Notes under the pieces: generated by a model
Told to the model about the DNA's origin: nothing
What the model saw: only the letters and a program-made list of their open reading frames with translations
Databases searched by the model: none
Part shown: in pieces, positions 42,411 through 50,931 of the stretch
Layout of the letters: every line of letters starts with the position of its first letter
Position numbering within the stretch: position 1 is the stretch's first letter
Program-made: the position numbers and the translations under genes
Source: Betaproteobacteria bacterium HGW-Betaproteobacteria-9
GTDB lineage: Bacteria; Pseudomonadota; Gammaproteobacteria; Burkholderiales; Burkholderiaceae_C
Direction: 5' to 3'
DNA: 64,000 nucleotides
Assembly: GCA_002842215.1 (NCBI GenBank)
Contig: PHCC01000003.1
Coordinates: forward strand, 186,001-250,000

Positions 42411-44012
42411 ATGATGAAACTGGGAAAAAAATCCGCATTGACGCTGGCCACTCTGGCCATGCCCCTGGTGCTCACGGGTTGCGCCAACGTGCTGCGCGTG
42501 GCACCCCACGCCGAGCTCAAGGTCTTTGATCCGGTGTGGACCACCGCGTACATCACGCGCAACCACGGCTACCTGATCTACGACACCCTGTTCGCGATGG
42601 ACGAGAACTTCGAGCCCCAGCCGCAGATGGTGGACAAGTGGACCGTTTCGCCCGACAACAAAACTTGGACCTTCACCCTGCGCGAAGGCCTGAAATGGCA
42701 CGATGGCACCGCCGTGACGGCCGAGGACTGCGTGGCCTCGTTGCAGCGCTGGAGCAAACGCGACGGCGCGGGTCAGCAGCTGTTCCGTGATGTCGAGAGC
42801 CTCACCGCCCAGGACGCCCGCAGCTTCACCCTGAAACTGCGCGAGCCCAACGGCCAGGTGCTGCAGACCCTGGCCAAGGTGTCGGCCAACGTGCCGTTCA
42901 TGATGCCCAAGGCGGTCGCTGCAACCGACCCCTTCACGCCGATCACCAGCAAGATCGGGTCTGGCCCCTACCGGTACAGCTGGGCGCAGTCGAGGCCCTT
43001 CGTCAAGACGGTCTACCTCAAGAACAACAACTACGTGCCGCGTGCGGAGCCGCTGTCGATGACGGCGGGCAGCAAGGCGGGCCAGGCCGACCGCATCGAG
43101 TGGATCTACCACGACACGCAGGAAGACATGGCCCGTTCGCTGATCCGGGGTAAGGTGGACTACGTCGAGTCGCCCTCGGCCCGGGTGCTGCCGCTGTTCG
43201 AAGGCAAGAAGAAGGTCGTGGTGAACACCACCGATCCGCTGGGCAACATCGCCATGGCGCGCTTCAACATGTTGCAGCCACCGTTTGACAACGTGGCCGT
43301 GCGCCGGGCCGCCCTCATGGTGATGCAGCAGGAGGACTACATGCGCGCGGCGCTGGGGGACCCCAAGTACTGGCGCACCTGCTACTCCATCTTCCCCTGC
43401 GGCACCCCTTTGTCCAACGAGGCCGGCAGTGCCGCGCTGAAAGCCCCGGGCCTGGATGCGGCCCGGAAGGCCTTGCAGGACGCCAGGTACGACGGCACGC
43501 CGGTCGTGATCCTCAACCCGGTGGACAGCCCGGTGATCTCGGCCCTCACGCAGGTCACGGCCGAGAAGCTGCGCGCCATCGGCATGACGGTGCAGGTGCA
43601 GGACATGCCGTGGGCCGAGCTCACGCAGCGCCGCGTGAACCGCGGGCCGGTGAAAGACGGGGGTTGGAGCATGTTCCACACCTGGTGGCTTGCCGGTGAC
43701 CTGCTCGACCCCTCGGCCATCGCCTATTCGGGCGATCCCGAGACCGGCTGGTTCGGCTGGCTCAAAGACGCCGAGCTCGAAACCCAGCGCGCCGCCTTCA
43801 GCCGGGCCATGACGTCCGCCGACCGCAAGGCCGCGGCCGAGAAGGTGCAGCAGCGCATCGTTGACGACGCGGCTGTGGGCATTCTCGGGCAGTTCTTCGA
43901 GCCTGTTGCCTACAGCAGCAAGATCAGCGGCATCACCTCGCCCATCCAGTTCTACTGGCAGATGTGGACCGAGTCGCCTTTCATGCGCTCGCCCGCGCAG
44001 CCCGCACGCTGA
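42411..44012 (+). CDS. Family-5 (peptide/nickel type) solute-binding lipoprotein
   Basis: A 533-residue extracytoplasmic binding protein with a lipoprotein signal (lipobox LTGC about 24 residues in). The SBP_bac_5 signature is present: GYLIYDTLFAMDENFEPQPQ, WTFTLREGLKWHDGTAVTAE, and MARFNMLQPPFDNVAVRRA. Three ATGs follow AAGGAG in frame; I chose the middle one, 6 nt from the site. It comes 57 nt after the urea-transporter/M23 gene, but no DppBCDF-type permease or ATPase genes follow, so it must use a distant ABC system or act as a receptor. Confidence 0.88.
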   Translation: MMKLGKKSALTLATLAMPLVLTGCANVLRVAPHAELKVFDPVWTTAYITRNHGYLIYDTLFAMDENFEPQPQMVDKWTVSPDNKTWTFTLREGLKWHDGTAVTAEDCVASLQRWSKRDGAGQQLFRDVESLTAQDARSFTLKLREPNGQVLQTLAKVSANVPFMMPKAVAATDPFTPITSKIGSGPYRYSWAQSRPFVKTVYLKNNNYVPRAEPLSMTAGSKAGQADRIEWIYHDTQEDMARSLIRGKVDYVESPSARVLPLFEGKKKVVVNTTDPLGNIAMARFNMLQPPFDNVAVRRAALMVMQQEDYMRAALGDPKYWRTCYSIFPCGTPLSNEAGSAALKAPGLDAARKALQDARYDGTPVVILNPVDSPVISALTQVTAEKLRAIGMTVQVQDMPWAELTQRRVNRGPVKDGGWSMFHTWWLAGDLLDPSAIAYSGDPETGWFGWLKDAELETQRAAFSRAMTSADRKAAAEKVQQRIVDDAAVGILGQFFEPVAYSSKISGITSPIQFYWQMWTESPFMRSPAQPAR

Positions 44013-44020
44013 GACGAAAC

Positions 44021-44105
44021 ACCCCCCGCGCCGCTTCGCGTCACCTCACTCAAGGGGGAGGCACTGGCCTTCCGGCAAAGCCGGCCCGGCGGTGCCCTGG
44101 GTTGG
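44021..44105 (+). repeat. Dispersed GC-rich intergenic repeat, copy 3
   Basis: Third copy of the family at 2668-2754 and 25757-25841, with a CCCCCCGCGCCGC start, a CTCAAGGGGG segment and a CCGGCAAAGCCGG hairpin. It sits just after the solute-binding lipoprotein gene. Confidence 0.65.
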
Positions 44106-44278
44106 ACCGTTTCATGCGGCGCGGGTGGCGCTCCGGCACCATGGAAAGCTGACATGGAGTGGGCGGCGCCGACCGCCCGCAAGCGGGTCTCGGTGGCCCT
44201 GCCGTGACCCGTACCCCGGGTTTCCCGGACTTGTCTCGGGTCATGGTCGGCGGACCCGGGCTGTGCGATGCTGCTGAC

Positions 44279-46078
44279 ATGAACATGCCCACGCTCCCCG
44301 GCTTCGCCACCGCGCCCACGCGCTTCCTGTTTTTCACCGGCAAGGGCGGCGTCGGCAAGACCTCGCTGTCCACCGCCACCGCCATCGCGCTGGCCGACGC
44401 CGGCCAGCGTGTGCTGCTGGTCAGCACGGACGCAGCGTCCAACCTCGACGAGATGCTCGGCGTTCCACTGTCCAACCGGCCGGTGCCCGTGCCCGGTGTG
44501 CTGGAGTTGCAGATGCTCAACATCGACCCCGACACCGCCGCCGAGGCCTACCGCCAGCGTGTGCTCGCACAGCTCGAAGCCGGTGCAACCGACGAAGAGC
44601 GCAGCACCGTGCGTGAACAGCTCTCGGGCGCCTGCACCACCGAGATCGCCGCCTTCGACGAGTTCGCCGCGCTGCTGGCGGGCGAGGGCATTGACGGTGG
44701 CTACGACCACGTGGTCTTCGACACCGCACCCACCGGCCACACCCTGCGCCTGCTGAGCCTGCCCAAGGCCTGGACCGGCTTCCTCGCTGGCAACGACCGC
44801 GGTGCCTCCTGCCTCGGCCCGCACTCGGGTCTGAAGATGCAGGAAGCGCGCTTCAACGCCGCGCTGCGAGCGCTGAGCGACCCCGCGCTCACCACCGTGG
44901 TGCTCGTCACCCGGCCCGACCCGCGCCCCATGCAGGAGGCCGCGCGCACCGCCGAAGAACTGCGCCAGCTCGGCCTGGCCAACCAGCGCCTGGCCGTCAA
45001 CGGTGTGTTCCACGCCATCAGCGCCAGCGACCACATCGCCAACGCCATCGAAGCGCTGGGCCGCCAGGCCCTGAATGAGATGCCCGACGCACTCGCCCGC
45101 CTGCCTCGCGACGAGGTGCCTTTGCGCGCCTTCGACACCGTGGGCCTGCCCGCGCTGCGGGCGCTGTTGCAAGGTGGCGATGTGCTTGCACCTGTGCCCG
45201 CATCGGCAGCCCCCGTGCTGCCCGCCGAGCCGCTGTCTCGCATGGCCGACGAGCTCGCCGCCGTCGGCCACGGCCTCATCATGGTCATGGGCAAAGGCGG
45301 CGTGGGCAAGACCACCATCGCCGCCGCGCTCGCCGTGGGCCTGGTGCAGCGCGGCCACAGCGTGCACCTCACCACCACCGACCCGGCCGCCCACGTGGCC
45401 GACGCCTTGAACGGCAGTCTCCAGGGCCTCAAGGTCGGCCGCATCGACCCCAAGGCCGAGACCGCCGCCTACATCGCCAAGATCATGGCCACGCGCGGCA
45501 AGGCGCTGGACGAACAAGGCCAGGCCCTGCTGCTCGAGGACCTGCAGTCGCCCTGCACCGAAGAAGTGGCCGTGTTCCACGCCTTCAGCCGCGTCGTCAA
45601 CGAAGCGCGCAGCGCCTTCGTGGTGCTCGACACCGCGCCCACCGGCCACAGCCTGCTGCTGATGGACGCCACCGGCGCCTACCACCGCCAGATGATGCAG
45701 CAGTACGAAGGCAAGGCAGAGGGCAAAGGCCTGCACATCATCACGCCGCTCATGCGCCTGCAGGACGGCAGCATGACGCGCGTCATCATCGTCACCCTGC
45801 CCGAAGTCACCCCGGTCAGCCAGGCCGCCGCCCTGCAAGACGACCTGCGCCGCGCGAAGATCGAACCCTGGGCCTGGGTCATCAACAAAAGCATCGCCGC
45901 CACCGGCACGACCGACCCGCTGCTGCAGGCACGGCTGGCGGGGGAAATCCGGCAGACGGAGCGGATTGCGGGCGGGCTGGCGAAGCGGACGTTTGTGCTG
46001 CCTTGGTTGGCGGTGCCGCCGGTGGGGGTGCAGGCCTTGGGCGCATTGGGGACACCAGACTCAACCGTCGATACCTGA
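44279..46078 (+). CDS. ArsA-type anion-transport ATPase (two-domain)
   Basis: A 599-residue protein with two homologous ATPase halves. Each has a deviant Walker A (FFTGKGGVGKTSLSTATAIA near residue 19 and VMGKGGVGKTTIAAALAVGL in the second half) and a DTAPTGHT/DTAPTGHS switch (FDTAPTGHTLRLL, LDTAPTGHSLLLM). This is the ArsA/GET3 architecture, which in bacteria energises arsenite export with ArsB. No arsR, arsD, arsB or acr3 is nearby, so it may serve another partner. The start MNMPTLPGFATAP was chosen by family fit. A repeat lies upstream. Confidence 0.9.
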   Translation: MNMPTLPGFATAPTRFLFFTGKGGVGKTSLSTATAIALADAGQRVLLVSTDAASNLDEMLGVPLSNRPVPVPGVLELQMLNIDPDTAAEAYRQRVLAQLEAGATDEERSTVREQLSGACTTEIAAFDEFAALLAGEGIDGGYDHVVFDTAPTGHTLRLLSLPKAWTGFLAGNDRGASCLGPHSGLKMQEARFNAALRALSDPALTTVVLVTRPDPRPMQEAARTAEELRQLGLANQRLAVNGVFHAISASDHIANAIEALGRQALNEMPDALARLPRDEVPLRAFDTVGLPALRALLQGGDVLAPVPASAAPVLPAEPLSRMADELAAVGHGLIMVMGKGGVGKTTIAAALAVGLVQRGHSVHLTTTDPAAHVADALNGSLQGLKVGRIDPKAETAAYIAKIMATRGKALDEQGQALLLEDLQSPCTEEVAVFHAFSRVVNEARSAFVVLDTAPTGHSLLLMDATGAYHRQMMQQYEGKAEGKGLHIITPLMRLQDGSMTRVIIVTLPEVTPVSQAAALQDDLRRAKIEPWAWVINKSIAATGTTDPLLQARLAGEIRQTERIAGGLAKRTFVLPWLAVPPVGVQALGALGTPDSTVDT

Positions 46079-46236
46079 TGATTTCATTGATTTTTCCGTG
46101 GAAATAGGGAGATTCTGGTTTCACACGGAAAAGGGGATGCTTCCCCGCGAGTTGCTCAGCAAGGGAGCTCAATTCGGTTCTCGGACGCTGTTCAGCCTTC
46201 CTGATGAGGCATGTCGCACAGAGCGAAAGAGACAGC

Positions 46237-46265
46237 TTGCCAAGCTCGGATCTGTGTTTTATATT
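46237..46265 (+). promoter_or_regulatory. Sigma-70 promoter of the HTH/nucleotidyltransferase operon
   Basis: TTGCCA, exactly 17 bp, then TATATT, both close to consensus, about 30 nt before the start codon. The -10 box runs into the palindrome at 46263-46293. Confidence 0.7.
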
Positions 46266-46293
46266 CTGTATTCGTGATTTGCGAATACAGAAT
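46263..46293. promoter_or_regulatory. Perfect 12-bp inverted repeat, candidate autorepressor operator
   Basis: ATTCTGTATTCG and its exact complement CGAATACAGAAT are separated by 7 nt. The site covers the end of the -10 box and the transcription start and ends 3 nt before the start codon of a winged-helix protein gene. No T run follows, so it is an operator rather than a terminator. Confidence 0.75.
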
Positions 46294-46296
46294 GAA

Positions 46297-46980
46297 ATGC
46301 AGCTAAAGCCCCAAGATTTCCTGGTCGCCCTCAAGCTCGTGGCTTGGGGTGATCAGCGCTGGACGTATGCGCGCCTGGCGCAGGAGCTGGGTTTGAGCGC
46401 GTCAGAGGCGCATGCCTCGGTGAAGCGGGGTTTGTTGTCTGGGTTGCTCTTGCAGAACCGTGCGCCAACGGCGTCGCTTGCGGACGCTGCCGGTGCGGGA
46501 GCTCAGGCGCTCCAGGAGCCGCAGGGTATTTATCGGATCACGCGCAAGCGGGTGCGCAGAAGTGCGGTACCCGCAGAAGAGGCCGGTCCGCCGGACAACC
46601 CGGTGCGGGTTCATGCCCAGGCGCTGGCGGAATTCGCCTTGCACGGAGCCAAGTACGCGTTTCCCGGTGTGCGCCTGCCGCTGGCGGTGGGGGTGCCCAC
46701 GAGCCACAGCGCGCCGGCCTTTGCTGGCGTGTTCGCACCGGGCAGCACAGATTTCGTCTGGCCACATCCGAACGGTTCGGTGCGTGGCATTGGGGTGGAG
46801 CCGCTGCATCCTTCGGTGCCGTTTGCGGCCATGCAGGACGCGAAGCTGTATGAGATGCTGGCCCTTTTCGATGCCCTGCGCGTGGGCAAGGCGCGCGAGC
46901 GGGGCATGGCGATGGAGCGGCTGCTGGCCCTGATTGACCCGAGCGCGCCCACGTCGCAAAAGGAGGCGCCCCGTGGCTGA
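46297..46980 (+). CDS. Winged-helix DNA-binding protein, putative antitoxin/autorepressor
   Basis: A 227-residue protein. The N-terminal 70 residues look like a winged helix (ALKLVAWGDQRWTYARLAQE, LGLSASEAHASVKRGLLSG). The middle, residues 90-125, is variable and basic, and the C-terminal part (ALAEFALHGAKYAFPGVRLP, SVPFAAMQDAKLYEMLALFD) is an unrecognised domain that may contact the partner. The start is set by an ATG directly after a perfect palindrome, which it probably binds. The partner nucleotidyltransferase gene overlaps its 3' end by 8 nt. The organisation resembles an AbiE-type type IV toxin-antitoxin pair. Confidence 0.72.
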   Translation: MQLKPQDFLVALKLVAWGDQRWTYARLAQELGLSASEAHASVKRGLLSGLLLQNRAPTASLADAAGAGAQALQEPQGIYRITRKRVRRSAVPAEEAGPPDNPVRVHAQALAEFALHGAKYAFPGVRLPLAVGVPTSHSAPAFAGVFAPGSTDFVWPHPNGSVRGIGVEPLHPSVPFAAMQDAKLYEMLALFDALRVGKARERGMAMERLLALIDPSAPTSQKEAPRG

Positions 46981-47662
46981 CCCGAACCTCGCGTTGTTGA
47001 TGGGCATGGCGCGCGCGATGGGGTCGCTGTGCGAGCAGGTGGTGTTCGTGGGCGGTTGCGCCACGGGCTTGCTGATCGACAACCCAGGTTTGATGGATGT
47101 GCGGCCCACCGAAGATGTGGACGCCATCGTGGAGGTGGCTTCGCTCGCCGGCTACCACCATCTGGCCGACCAACTGGCGCAACGCGGCTTCAAGCAGACC
47201 ATGGCAGACAACACGCCACCGTTTCGCTGGTTCTGGAGCCGCCTGCAGCTGGACCTGGTGCCGGTGGACGAAAAGGTGCTGGGGTTTGCCAATCGGTGGT
47301 ACCGCGCCGGCTTTGAGTCGGCGGAGCAGGCCAGCCTAGAAGATGGTTTGGTTCTGCGGCACCTGTCGGCGCCGTACTTCCTGGCCACGAAGTTCGAAGC
47401 TTTCAAAGACCGGGGCCGCGACGATGTGTTCGTGAGCCACGACCTGGAAGACATCCTGACCGTGGTGGAAGGGCGAGTAGCCCTTGTGCAAGAGGTCAAG
47501 GCCGCGCCCGACCATGTGCGGGTGCACATCGGTCAATCGGTGGCGGGCTTGTTGGCCTTGCCCGCGTTCAGCAACGCCTTGCCCGGCCTATTGAGCGATC
47601 CGGAACGAGAAGAGACCGTTTTCGCGCGCCTGAGCCAGATGTCCACGTTTGCCGCAACATGA
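46973..47662 (+). CDS. Nucleotidyltransferase, AbiEii/AbiGii toxin-like
   Basis: A 229-residue protein starting at GTG after an ideal AGGAGG site. The nucleotidyltransferase signature is VFVGGCATGLLID (Gly27-Gly28) followed by RPTEDVDAIVEV with the catalytic pair Asp48 and Asp50 in DxD. LSAPYFLATKFEAFKDRGRD and DLEDILTVVEG are also as in AbiEii/MenT-type enzymes. Such toxins add nucleotides to tRNA or other acceptors. It overlaps the upstream winged-helix gene, so production of the two proteins is coupled. Both host-defence and housekeeping roles are possible. Confidence 0.78.
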   Translation: MADPNLALLMGMARAMGSLCEQVVFVGGCATGLLIDNPGLMDVRPTEDVDAIVEVASLAGYHHLADQLAQRGFKQTMADNTPPFRWFWSRLQLDLVPVDEKVLGFANRWYRAGFESAEQASLEDGLVLRHLSAPYFLATKFEAFKDRGRDDVFVSHDLEDILTVVEGRVALVQEVKAAPDHVRVHIGQSVAGLLALPAFSNALPGLLSDPEREETVFARLSQMSTFAAT

Positions 47663-47672
47663 ACACAGACCG

Positions 47673-48101
47673 ATGAAAACCCTCCCCCTCCGCCTCACCC
47701 CCGGTCAGGACCTGCGCGAAGCGCTCGAAGCCACCGTGCGCGCAGAAGGTTGCCAGGCCGCGTTCGTGCTCTCGGGCATCGGCAGTCTGGTGGACGCGCG
47801 TATCCGTTTCGCGGGGGCGGACGAACCGCTGTGCATCTGCGGGGACTCGGAAATCCTGAGCCTGTCGGGCACGGTGGGGGTGGGCGCTGCGGGGGACGCA
47901 GAGCGGGGTCATTCGCACCTGCACATGGCCGTGGCGGCCGCCACAGGCGAGGTGTTTGGCGGGCATGTAGCACCGGGTTGCCGGGTGCGCACGACGGCTG
48001 AGGTGTTGCTGGCGCTGTTGCCCGAATGGGCATTCACGCGCGAGCCGGATGCCTCCACCGGCTACACGGAACTGGTGGTGAAGGCGCGCGAAGGCTCGTG
48101 A
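47673..48101 (+). CDS. PPC/DUF296 domain protein
   Basis: A 142-residue single-domain protein of the PPC (AT-hook-associated, DUF296) family: LPLRLTPGQDLREALEA, AAFVLSGIGSLVDARIRF, the glycine-rich SLSGTVGVG and the metal-site stretch GHSHLHMAVAAATGEVFGGH. Bacterial members form trimers with a metal-binding His cluster; some bind DNA or ligands, but function is not settled. It begins 10 nt after the nucleotidyltransferase stop, so it could be a third gene of that operon, and it converges with the ferredoxin reductase gene. Confidence 0.85.
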   Translation: MKTLPLRLTPGQDLREALEATVRAEGCQAAFVLSGIGSLVDARIRFAGADEPLCICGDSEILSLSGTVGVGAAGDAERGHSHLHMAVAAATGEVFGGHVAPGCRVRTTAEVLLALLPEWAFTREPDASTGYTELVVKAREGS

Positions 48102-48123
48102 GGCTGGAGCCCTGCGCAGCCGC

Positions 48124-49368
48124 TCACTTCACCAGCAGACTCGCCAAATCAAAGCCCACGTCGCCCGCTTGCTCGCGCGTGGGCGACGCGCCCGCGTCAA
48201 GCAGCTTGCGCACCAGCAGGTGGTCTTTGCTGGCGTTGACGCTGTCGGCGGCGATGAGTCGGTTGCCCTTGAAGTGGTAGACGGTGAACGTGCCGGCGGC
48301 CATGTCGCCGCGCACGGCCCAGCCGTCGGCGCCCATGGAGAGGCCGGCCATCTGCAGCTTCTTGTCGTACTGGTCGCTCCAGAACCAGGGCGTGGCGGTG
48401 AAGGGGCGGTCTTGCCCGAGCAGCGCGGCGGCAGCGCTCTTGCCTTGCTCGGTGGCGTTTTGCACCGATTCGAGCCGGAGCAACGAGCCGTCGGCCAGGC
48501 GGCGCGCGGTGCAGTCGCCAGCGGCCACGATGAGCGGGTCGCTGGTGCGGCCGCAGGCGTCGACCACGATGCCGCGCTCGCATTCGAGTCCCGCCTCGCG
48601 AGCGAGCTGGTCGTTGGCGCTGACGCCGATGCCCACCACCACCAGGCCCGCGGGCACGACGCTGCCGTCGGCCAGTTGTACGCCGGTCACGCCTTGGGCG
48701 TCGGCTTCGATGGCGGCGACCTGCGCGCCCAGCACCAGCTGCACGCCGTGACCGCAGTGCAGCTCGGCGTACCAGTCGCTCAGCACGGGCGCGAGCACGC
48801 GGCCGAGCAGGCGCGGTGCGGCTTCGAGCACGGTGACTGTCAGACCTTTCTTGCGCGCGGTGGCCGCCACTTCGAGACCGATGAAACCGCCACCGATGAC
48901 CACCACCGGGCGCTGTTGTTCAATGCAGGTGGTCAGGCGTTCGGTGATGGCGCTGGCGTCGTCTTTCGAGCGCAGCGCCAGCACGCCGGGCGCGTCGCCG
49001 CCGGGCAGGGGCAGGGCGCGTGGTGTGCTGCCGGTGGCCAGCACCAGGCCGGTGTAGGGCAGGGCGCTGCCGTCAGCCAGCACCACGGTTTTCGCCGTGC
49101 GGTCGATGGCTTTGACGGGCGTGCCGGTGCGCAGCTCGATGCCTTTGCGCGCCAGCATCTCGGGGGCGCGCATCACCAGTTGCGCCGCGTCCATCTCGCC
49201 CGCCATCCAGGCCTTGGAGAGCGGTGGGCGGTGGTAGGGGCCGTGGGGTTCGTCGCCGAGCAGCGTGATGGCGCCTTCGAAGCCACCGCTGCGCAGGGCT
49301 TCGGCGGTCATCACGCCGGCCTGGCCCGCGCCGACGATCACGATGCCGGCCGTGGTCGGCGTGTTCAT
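48124..49368 (-). CDS. Ferredoxin--NAD(+) reductase of a class I P450 system
   Basis: A 414-residue FAD enzyme of the putidaredoxin-reductase type. FAD site IVIVGAGQAGVMTAEALRSG at the N-terminus, NAD site VVVIGGGFIGLEVAATARKK, second FAD motif VAAGDCTARRLADGS. The start ATG overlaps the ferredoxin stop codon (ATGA); an in-frame ATG 9 nt upstream is less likely. It passes electrons from NADH to the adjacent 2Fe-2S ferredoxin and so to the P450. The order P450-ferredoxin-reductase forms a complete electron chain. Confidence 0.92.
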   Translation of the reverse strand: MNTPTTAGIVIVGAGQAGVMTAEALRSGGFEGAITLLGDEPHGPYHRPPLSKAWMAGEMDAAQLVMRAPEMLARKGIELRTGTPVKAIDRTAKTVVLADGSALPYTGLVLATGSTPRALPLPGGDAPGVLALRSKDDASAITERLTTCIEQQRPVVVIGGGFIGLEVAATARKKGLTVTVLEAAPRLLGRVLAPVLSDWYAELHCGHGVQLVLGAQVAAIEADAQGVTGVQLADGSVVPAGLVVVGIGVSANDQLAREAGLECERGIVVDACGRTSDPLIVAAGDCTARRLADGSLLRLESVQNATEQGKSAAAALLGQDRPFTATPWFWSDQYDKKLQMAGLSMGADGWAVRGDMAAGTFTVYHFKGNRLIAADSVNASKDHLLVRKLLDAGASPTREQAGDVGFDLASLLVK

Positions 49369-49688
49369 TCCTGGCATTCCGGCAGGTGCACCACGCCGCC
49401 TTCCAGCGCGGGGCCGGCCTTGATCTGGCAGGCCAGGCGGCTGTTGGGGCGGCGCTCGGCCACCACGTTCTCCAGCATGTCGAGCTCGCCCTGCGTGGGC
49501 GCCGGCAGCACGCCGGCCAGCAGATCATCCACATAGCAGTGGCAGGTGGCGCAGGCGCAGGAGCCGCCGCATTCGCCGACGATGCCGTCCACGCCGTTGG
49601 CGGTGGCGCCCTGCATCAGGCTCCAGCCGTCGGCGAGGTTGAGGGTGGTGGACTGGCCGCTGGCCTCGATGAAGGTGATGTTTGCCAT
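49365..49688 (-). CDS. 2Fe-2S ferredoxin (putidaredoxin-like)
   Basis: A 107-residue adrenodoxin-type ferredoxin. Cluster ligands are in GECGGSCACATCHCYVDD and RLACQIKAG (the CxxxxxCxxC and distal Cys pattern). It carries single electrons from the reductase encoded just downstream to the P450 encoded 64 nt upstream. GGAGACA lies before the start MANITFIEASG. Spacing and overlap place it in one leftward operon with both partners. Confidence 0.94.
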   Translation of the reverse strand: MANITFIEASGQSTTLNLADGWSLMQGATANGVDGIVGECGGSCACATCHCYVDDLLAGVLPAPTQGELDMLENVVAERRPNSRLACQIKAGPALEGGVVHLPECQE

Positions 49689-49752
49689 GATGTCTCCAGA
49701 AAACAGAAAGGCGCTGCCCGGTGACGGACAGCGCGATGGTAGGGCCAGCGGC

Positions 49753-50931
49753 TTAAGCGGCTCTGAGTTCGAGCACCAGCGGGCTGCGGAAGGTGGACGA
49801 GGGCATCCAGGGCAGCTGGTCGGCCACGCGGCGGTAGTCGGGCATCACCTTGTGGAACTCGTCGAAGGCGATCTTCACCGCCAGGCGCGCGATGGCGGTG
49901 CCGAGACAGGCGTGCACACCGCCGCCAAAACCGAGGTGGCCGCGCGGCTTGCGGGTGATGTCGTACACGTCGGGGTTCGGGTACTGGCGCTCGTCGCGGT
50001 TGCCGCTGCCGTAGGCCAGGCAGACGAAGTCGCCTTCCTTCATGGTCTGGCCGTGGAGCGTCACGTCTTTCATCAGGCGACGGCGGAAGCGCTGGGCCGA
50101 GGTGTTGAAGCGCAGGCTTTCTTCGATCGCGTCGGGCAGCAGCTCGGGGTTGGCCACCACGGCCTTGCGGGCTTCGTCGAACGTGGCCAGGTTGTAGGCG
50201 AACATCATCATGAAGCCGCCGAGCGATTCGACGCCGGCCATGATCAGCGTGGTGGTGGTCAGCAGCACCTCGCGGTCGTCCAGCCGGTCGCCGTCGATCT
50301 CGGCCAGCGCGAAGTTGCTGATCAGGTCGTTGCGCGGCTCGGCGCGGCGCATCGCGATCACCTTGCTGGCGTACTCCTGCATCCAGTTGTAGGCCGCAAT
50401 GTGCTCCGGACCCTTGGCGCGGGTGCGGGCGTCGCTTTGCACCATCAGCACGGCGTTGTCGCGCACGATCTGTTCGTCCACGATGGCCTCGTCACCCATG
50501 GGCAGGCCGAGCGCGGCCATCAGCACCTTGACGGTGAACTGCGACGAGACTTCCTTGAAGTCGAACTGCTGCGTGCCCTTGAGCTGGCCGAACACCTGTT
50601 TGGCCACGTCGCGGATGGGCTCTTCCAGCGCGAGCAGGTTGCGCTTCATGAAGGCGTGCTGGATCAGGCCGCGCAGGCGGTCGTGTTTCGGTGGGTCGGA
50701 GCTGCCGAGCGTGGCGCCAGCGCGGCCGGGCAGCTCGGTCATGAGGTTGCCGCTGGCGCTGGAGTAGGTCTGCCAGTCCTGGCCGGCGGAGACGATGTCC
50801 GCGTAACGCGACAGGATCCACATCTGGGCTTCTTCGCTCCAGAAGCAGGGCGCCTCGTCACGCAGGTGCTTGTAATAAGGGAAGGGGTCGGCGTCAACGG
50901 CCGGCGAATACGGATCGAAATGGAAGCTCAT
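49753..50931 (-). CDS. Cytochrome P450 of a three-component class I system
   Basis: A 392-residue soluble bacterial P450. Heme ligand Cys342 in FGGGVHACLG, K-helix ExxR at Glu271-Arg274, I-helix MAGVES (Ala-Gly-x-Glu-Ser, residues 231-236), which keeps a normal acid-alcohol pair for oxygen activation. It is followed by its own ferredoxin and reductase genes and diverges from an AraC gene over 111 nt. Together with the ligA/ligB-like pair nearby, hydroxylation or O-demethylation of a methoxylated benzoate-type compound is a reasonable but unproven idea. Confidence 0.92.
   Translation of the reverse strand: MSFHFDPYSPAVDADPFPYYKHLRDEAPCFWSEEAQMWILSRYADIVSAGQDWQTYSSASGNLMTELPGRAGATLGSSDPPKHDRLRGLIQHAFMKRNLLALEEPIRDVAKQVFGQLKGTQQFDFKEVSSQFTVKVLMAALGLPMGDEAIVDEQIVRDNAVLMVQSDARTRAKGPEHIAAYNWMQEYASKVIAMRRAEPRNDLISNFALAEIDGDRLDDREVLLTTTTLIMAGVESLGGFMMMFAYNLATFDEARKAVVANPELLPDAIEESLRFNTSAQRFRRRLMKDVTLHGQTMKEGDFVCLAYGSGNRDERQYPNPDVYDITRKPRGHLGFGGGVHACLGTAIARLAVKIAFDEFHKVMPDYRRVADQLPWMPSSTFRSPLVLELRAA

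Noticed and set aside
41043-43679. 878-codon minus-strand open frame
   Set aside because: Antisense to the urea-transporter/M23 fusion and the solute-binding lipoprotein; no motif, typical GC-driven shadow.
46263-46293. The palindrome as a terminator of arsA
   Set aside because: It lacks a T run, lies about 185 nt after arsA, overlaps a good -10 box and abuts the next start codon, so an operator is the better explanation.
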